Part shown: positions 60,371 to 64,000 of the stretch, in pieces
How the letters are laid out: each line of letters opens with the position of its first letter
Numbering within the stretch: position 1 is the first letter of the stretch
Assembly (NCBI GenBank): GCA_904420205.1
Contig: CAJFUN010000039.1
Coordinates: 1-64,000 of the forward strand
Direction: 5' to 3'
Length of the DNA stretch: 64,000 nucleotides
Source: Candidatus Parachristensenella avicola
GTDB taxonomy: Bacteria > Bacillota > Clostridia > Christensenellales > UMGS416
The notes under the pieces: model-generated
Told to the model about the DNA's origin: nothing
The model's database searches: none
Seen by the model: only the letters and a program-made list of their open reading frames with translations
Program-made: the position numbers and the translations under genes

Positions 60371-61522
60371 ATGAAAAAGCGTCCCCTTGGCCGATCCGGC
60401 CTCATGCTTACGGAAATCAGCCTAGGCTGCGAACACCTGGAGCACGCCTCCCAGGAAGTGATCGACGCCACGCTGGGCTGCGCCCTGGACCATGGCGTTA
60501 ACTACATTGACATGTTCATGGCCACCGCCCCGGTGCGCGACCGGGTGGGCCGGGCGCTTCGGGCCCACGATCGGGGGCGGGAGTGCCTGGTCGCCACGCA
60601 TCTTGGCTCTTGCCTGACCGCCGACGGCCAGTATACCCGGGGCCGGGATCCTAAGGGCTGCGTCGCGCATGTGGAGGATATGCTTCGCCGCTTGGGCCGC
60701 GACACAGTGGATGTGCTGTATCTACACTTTTTTGACGAGCTAGAGGATATTAAACGCCAGATGGAGCCCGGCGGATTGGTGGAAATTGCCCTCAAAATGA
60801 AAAAAGAAGGTAAATGCCGCGCTGTCGCCATGAGCAGCCACCGGGTACCGCCCTCGCTGCTGGCGGTGGAAGCGGGCTTCCTGGATGGGCTGATGTTCCC
60901 CGTTAACCCCTCTTTTGACCGGGTGAACGGCGACCTGGAGCTGGACGTGTTCTTCCAGGAGAGCACCCAGAGCATCCTGGCCCGCGACGGTGCGGATACC
61001 TCGCGCCGGGAGCTTTTCTTAGCCTGCGAACGGCAGGGTGTGGGCGTGGTAGCCATGAAGCCCTATGCTGCTGGTCTGCTCTTTTCGCAGGAGCGCAGCC
61101 CGGGCCTGACCTTGACGCCGGTGCAATGTCTGCACTACGCCTTAAGCCAGCCCGGCGTCACCTGCGCGGTGCCCGGCTGCCGCTCCCCCCAGGAAGTCAT
61201 GGCGGCTCTGGCCTACTACGAGGCTAGCGAAGAAGAAAAAAATTACGCCGATGCCCTGGCCGCCTTTTCCTTCGCCGGCGAGGGCGACTGCATGTACTGC
61301 AACCACTGCCTGCCTTGCCCTGTGCAGATCGACATCGCCGCTACCACACGGCTGTACGATTCGGCCCGTCTGGGCGATCCCGGCGCCGTGAAGGCCAAAT
61401 ATGACGCCCTGCCGGTTAAGGCCTCGGCCTGCATCGCCTGCCACGCCTGTGAAAAGCGCTGTCCTTTCCATGTTCCGGTGGCTGAGAATATGGCCCGCTG
61501 CGCCGTGCTCTTGGAGAGGTAA
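60371..61522 (+). CDS. Aldo/keto reductase with C-terminal 4Fe-4S cluster domain
   Basis: 383 residues. NADPH-dependent barrel: RPLGRSGLMLTEISLGCEHLE, then NYIDMF and VDVLYLHFFDE; the tetrad Tyr of the classical family is not obvious, as in many of this subgroup. The C-terminal 80 residues carry CMYCNHCLPCPVQIDI and CIACHACEKRCPF, binding two iron-sulfur clusters. Such proteins are widespread in anaerobic Bacillota and are oxidoreductases of uncertain substrate. ATG 60371 behind AAAGGAG. The carboxylesterase gene follows after 2 bases. Confidence 0.9.
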   Translation: MKKRPLGRSGLMLTEISLGCEHLEHASQEVIDATLGCALDHGVNYIDMFMATAPVRDRVGRALRAHDRGRECLVATHLGSCLTADGQYTRGRDPKGCVAHVEDMLRRLGRDTVDVLYLHFFDELEDIKRQMEPGGLVEIALKMKKEGKCRAVAMSSHRVPPSLLAVEAGFLDGLMFPVNPSFDRVNGDLELDVFFQESTQSILARDGADTSRRELFLACERQGVGVVAMKPYAAGLLFSQERSPGLTLTPVQCLHYALSQPGVTCAVPGCRSPQEVMAALAYYEASEEEKNYADALAAFSFAGEGDCMYCNHCLPCPVQIDIAATTRLYDSARLGDPGAVKAKYDALPVKASACIACHACEKRCPFHVPVAENMARCAVLLER

Positions 61523-61524
61523 TC

Positions 61525-63045
61525 GTGGCTGTCAAAGGGCTGGCGGAGGGCTATGCTCCCACCGTCTACGGTATGGTACGGGGGGACTGCCTCTCCGGCG
61601 GCATAAAACGCTTTCTTGGCATTCCTTACGGCGCGCCCACTTGGGGTGAAAACCGATGGCGGCTGCCCCAACCGCCGCAAGGCTGGCTGGGCGTCCGCTA
61701 TGCCGACGCCTGGGGGCCTATTGCACCTCAGGGTGTGCCGGATGATGAGAATACGCTGGAGAGCCATCGCAGCGAGGACTGCCTGTATCTGAACGTATGG
61801 ACGCCCGCCCACACGGCGGATGAAGGGCTGCCTGTCTTTTTCTTCATCCACGGCGGCGGATATATGGGGGGATCCAGCGGCCAGCTCTATGACGGCGCCA
61901 GCTTAGCCGCTACGGGTATGGTCGTCGTCACCCTCAATTATCGGCTGGGCATCCTGGGCTTTTTCGCCCATCCGGAGCTGTCGGCCGAATCGGAGCGCGG
62001 CGTCTCGGGCAATTATGGCCTCTATGATCAGATTCTTGCCCTCAAATGGGTACGGGACAACATCTCCGCCTTTGGCGGCGACCCTCAAAAGGTTACGATC
62101 GGCGGGCAGTCGGCCGGCGGCGGCAGCGTGCTCACCTTGATGGCTTCGCCCTTGGCTCAGGGGCTGTTCCGGGGCGCGGCTGTGGAAAGCGGCCTGTTTA
62201 ACCATACCTTCTACCGCCCCCGCAGCCTAGCCCAGCAGGAGGCTGACGGCGAAGCCTTTGCCCGCCGGCTGGGGGCCGGGTCGCTCCGGATGCTGCGGTC
62301 GGCCTCCGTCGCCCAGCTTTTAACCTGCCCCTGGGATCCCCAAACTTACCCGGATGCCTATACGCCCATGACGCTGTCACCCATCGTGGACGGCGTGCTG
62401 CTGCCCGAGCCGGTGGAAGACGCCATCGCCCATGGCGCTTCCCGAAAGGTCAGCCTCATCATCGGCTCCAATAGCGACGAATTCGCCACGCTCTACAACC
62501 CTGAGAAGCCTTTTGGTTTTCAGCGCTATGCGGATAAGCTCAAAGCCTGCTTTGGCCTTACGCCCGATGACGTCCGGCCGCTGTATCCGGACGAAACCGA
62601 TGTAGATCGGATGCGGACGCTGATTCGCCTGGAATCCGACGAGATGCTGGCCATGAATCTGCGTCTGGCCGCGTCCCGGGCGGCGATTGGCGCTGCGCCC
62701 ACCTATGTCTACTATTTCAGCCACCCTATTCCCCACGATAAGGCGGATTTTTATGGTGCGCCCCATTCCTGCGAACTTCCTTACCTCTTTGGCAACCGGG
62801 ACACCGGCGCAATCAATCCTTGGGACGATCGCCCTTGGGTGGACTGGGACGAAACCATGCAGCAGCTTTTCCAGCGCTGGTGGTATCATTTTGCCGCGTC
62901 CGGCTCGCCCAATGGCCCCGGCCTTCCCCCATGGATCGCCTACGAGCCCGTGCAGGAAACGCTTTTGCACATCTCCGATCCCGTCCACTCCGAGGCCAAT
63001 CCCCGCAGCCGCCAAACCGCCCGCTTTGGTTATGGGCCTGCATGA
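61525..63045 (+). CDS. Type B carboxylesterase
   Basis: 506 residues, alpha/beta-hydrolase of the cholinesterase/carboxylesterase group. Oxyanion loop HGGG (109-112), nucleophile Ser196 in GGQSAGG, acid Glu319 in SNSDEF, and His414 in APHSCELPYLFG, with the standard EDCLYLNVW start block. GTG 61525 is the start, with GGAGAGG in front. No signal peptide. Substrate is likely a small ester; co-transcription with the aldo/keto reductase suggests joint detoxification or use of one compound, by inference. Confidence 0.92.
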   Translation: MAVKGLAEGYAPTVYGMVRGDCLSGGIKRFLGIPYGAPTWGENRWRLPQPPQGWLGVRYADAWGPIAPQGVPDDENTLESHRSEDCLYLNVWTPAHTADEGLPVFFFIHGGGYMGGSSGQLYDGASLAATGMVVVTLNYRLGILGFFAHPELSAESERGVSGNYGLYDQILALKWVRDNISAFGGDPQKVTIGGQSAGGGSVLTLMASPLAQGLFRGAAVESGLFNHTFYRPRSLAQQEADGEAFARRLGAGSLRMLRSASVAQLLTCPWDPQTYPDAYTPMTLSPIVDGVLLPEPVEDAIAHGASRKVSLIIGSNSDEFATLYNPEKPFGFQRYADKLKACFGLTPDDVRPLYPDETDVDRMRTLIRLESDEMLAMNLRLAASRAAIGAAPTYVYYFSHPIPHDKADFYGAPHSCELPYLFGNRDTGAINPWDDRPWVDWDETMQQLFQRWWYHFAASGSPNGPGLPPWIAYEPVQETLLHISDPVHSEANPRSRQTARFGYGPA

Positions 63046-63056
63046 GGTTAGCATCT

Positions 63057-63785
63057 ATGCGAATCTGGTTATGCGACGACGAAGAGGTGGAGCGGAGCTA
63101 TCTGGCCGCTTTGGTGGAGGAATGGGCAAAGGCTCGGGGAATCCCGCTGCAGCTATGCGTCTTCTCAGGGGCGGAGGCCTTGCTGTTTGCCCAAAATGGC
63201 AGACCGCAGGCTGACTTACTCCTTCTAGATATACAAATGGGTCCCCTGGACGGCATAACCCTGGCAAGAAGCATACGGCAGACCGATACACGTTTGGAGA
63301 TCGTTTTTATCACTGGCTTTCCCGACTATATGGCCGAGGGATATGATGTAGCGGCTTTGCATTACCTTATGAAGCCTGTAGGTCAGGATAAGCTTTTTCC
63401 GGTACTGGATCGAGCTCGCCAGCGGCTGCAGGCCGCAGGCCGTAGGGTGCTGATCCCCCACTCCGGAGGCAGCCTCCGGCTGTGGGTCGAGGATATTTTC
63501 TATGCCGAGGCTTTTTCACACAGCATGACGCTGCATGTAAACCAAAATGAACCCATCAGCTTGCAGATACGCTTAAAGGACCTGCAGGCGTTGCTTGGCC
63601 CGTCGTTTTTCCGCTGTCACCGCTCCTATCTTGTAAATATGGCCCATGTATATCAAGTAACGCGCGCTGGCTTGGTGTTGGATACGGGGGAAACTATCCC
63701 GATAGCCCGCGGGCTTTATGCAGAAGCCAATGACAGGCTAATCCGGTTCTGTTACAGAGAAGAAGGAGAAAACCGTGATGATTAG
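63057..63785 (+). CDS. LytTR-type response regulator
   Basis: 242 residues. Receiver domain 1-115: IWLCDDEEVERSYL (acidic pocket), phosphoacceptor Asp in LLLLDIQMGPLDG, ITGFPDYMAEGYDVAALHYLMKP with Lys. LytTR DNA-binding domain 135-235: IFYAEAFSHSMTLHV, FFRCHRSYLVNMAHV. ATG 63057 has GAGG at good spacing; ATG 63042 overlaps the esterase stop and is a second choice. It forms a pair with the histidine kinase that follows, as in AgrA/AgrC-type peptide or sugar sensing. Confidence 0.92.
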   Translation: MRIWLCDDEEVERSYLAALVEEWAKARGIPLQLCVFSGAEALLFAQNGRPQADLLLLDIQMGPLDGITLARSIRQTDTRLEIVFITGFPDYMAEGYDVAALHYLMKPVGQDKLFPVLDRARQRLQAAGRRVLIPHSGGSLRLWVEDIFYAEAFSHSMTLHVNQNEPISLQIRLKDLQALLGPSFFRCHRSYLVNMAHVYQVTRAGLVLDTGETIPIARGLYAEANDRLIRFCYREEGENRDD

Positions 63786-64000
63786 TATTTCCTGGTGGGG
63801 TTGGTGCCTGATGGGGCTGGCGCTGGTGGCTGTGGTCAGCGCGGGGGCATTGGCTTTCCGTGCTTGGCTGCGCCGGCGGATGCATCGCAGCATCGCCAGC
63901 TATCAGAACGAGCTGATGGCCCGGCATCTGGAGGAAGTACAGCATATCTACCGCCAGATGCGCGGCTGGCGGCATGATTATCACAACCATATTCAAATTA
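63778..64000 (+). CDS. Sensor histidine kinase, N-terminal part (runs off window)
   Basis: About 74 residues before the window ends. One transmembrane helix (residues 8-27, LMGLALVAVVSAGALAFRAW), then a helical linker and the H-box WRHDYHNHIQ, the form typical of LytS/AgrC-like kinases that pair with LytTR regulators. Start ATG 63778 lies within the end of the response regulator gene and follows GAAGGAGAAAACC. The ATPase domain is beyond the window. Confidence 0.87.
   Translation, partial: MISISWWGWCLMGLALVAVVSAGALAFRAWLRRRMHRSIASYQNELMARHLEEVQHIYRQMRGWRHDYHNHIQI

Overview
The window looks like the chromosome of a GC-rich Bacillota, most likely a gut Clostridia of the Christensenellales kind. 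The DnaD plus DnaC/DnaI-like primosome pair, the mnmE-mnmG-rsmG block, an ECF sigma/anti-sigma pair, strong AGGAGG ribosome sites and an electron-bifurcating lactate dehydrogenase set all point that way. The lineage is an inference from gene content, not a placement.

Layout. 1-9088: a minus-strand run of six DUF4838 (glycosidase-like) paralogues, the last cut by the window edge. 9089-13780: a decayed accessory island with a truncated ceramidase-like pseudogene carrying an in-frame TAG, a broken XRE-like fragment, an unknown ORF, a lamin-tail-domain protein and an IS30-type element whose transposase has two frameshifts. 13781-18279: DUF6886, rsmG, mnmG and mnmE. 18349-25397: an RsmC-like methyltransferase with a DtxR/MntR repressor, three minus-strand genes including a DUF4886 protein, dnaD with its helicase loader, and a sigma/anti-sigma pair. 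25402-34137: MATE exporter, URO-D-like protein, ROK protein, small XRE regulator, a large glycosidase-like protein and polyphosphate kinase. 34242-38940: an iron-type ABC importer in one operon with a siroheme/4Fe-4S reductase-like protein, divergent from a LysR regulator. 39046-42409: LctD-EtfA-EtfB-like lactate oxidation genes. 42614-46864: a URO-D family protein and a muropeptide-sugar salvage operon (murQ, MurNAc/GlcNAc kinase, NamZ-type hydrolase). 47032-48825: an unusual single-pass membrane protein with a sigma-region-2-like N-terminus and a Thr/Pro repeat stalk. 48997-64000: TIM-barrel epimerases, a 2H-phosphoesterase/GNAT fusion, a HAD phosphatase, a decayed glycoside hydrolase, an AlkX/YcaQ-type glycosylase, an XRE/membrane-protein pair, aldehyde dehydrogenase, GlcG-like protein, an AraC pseudogene split by TAG, an isochorismatase-like protein lacking the usual cysteine, an aldo/keto reductase, a carboxylesterase and the start of a LytTR two-component system.

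Taken together the window suits a saccharolytic anaerobe that uses host, plant or cell-wall glycans, recycles peptidoglycan sugars and oxidises lactate. The most unusual items are the DUF4838 array, in which the promoter-proximal copy has lost three acidic residues kept by the other full copies, and the membrane-tethered sigma-like protein at 47032-48825. No tRNA, rRNA or CRISPR array was recognised.
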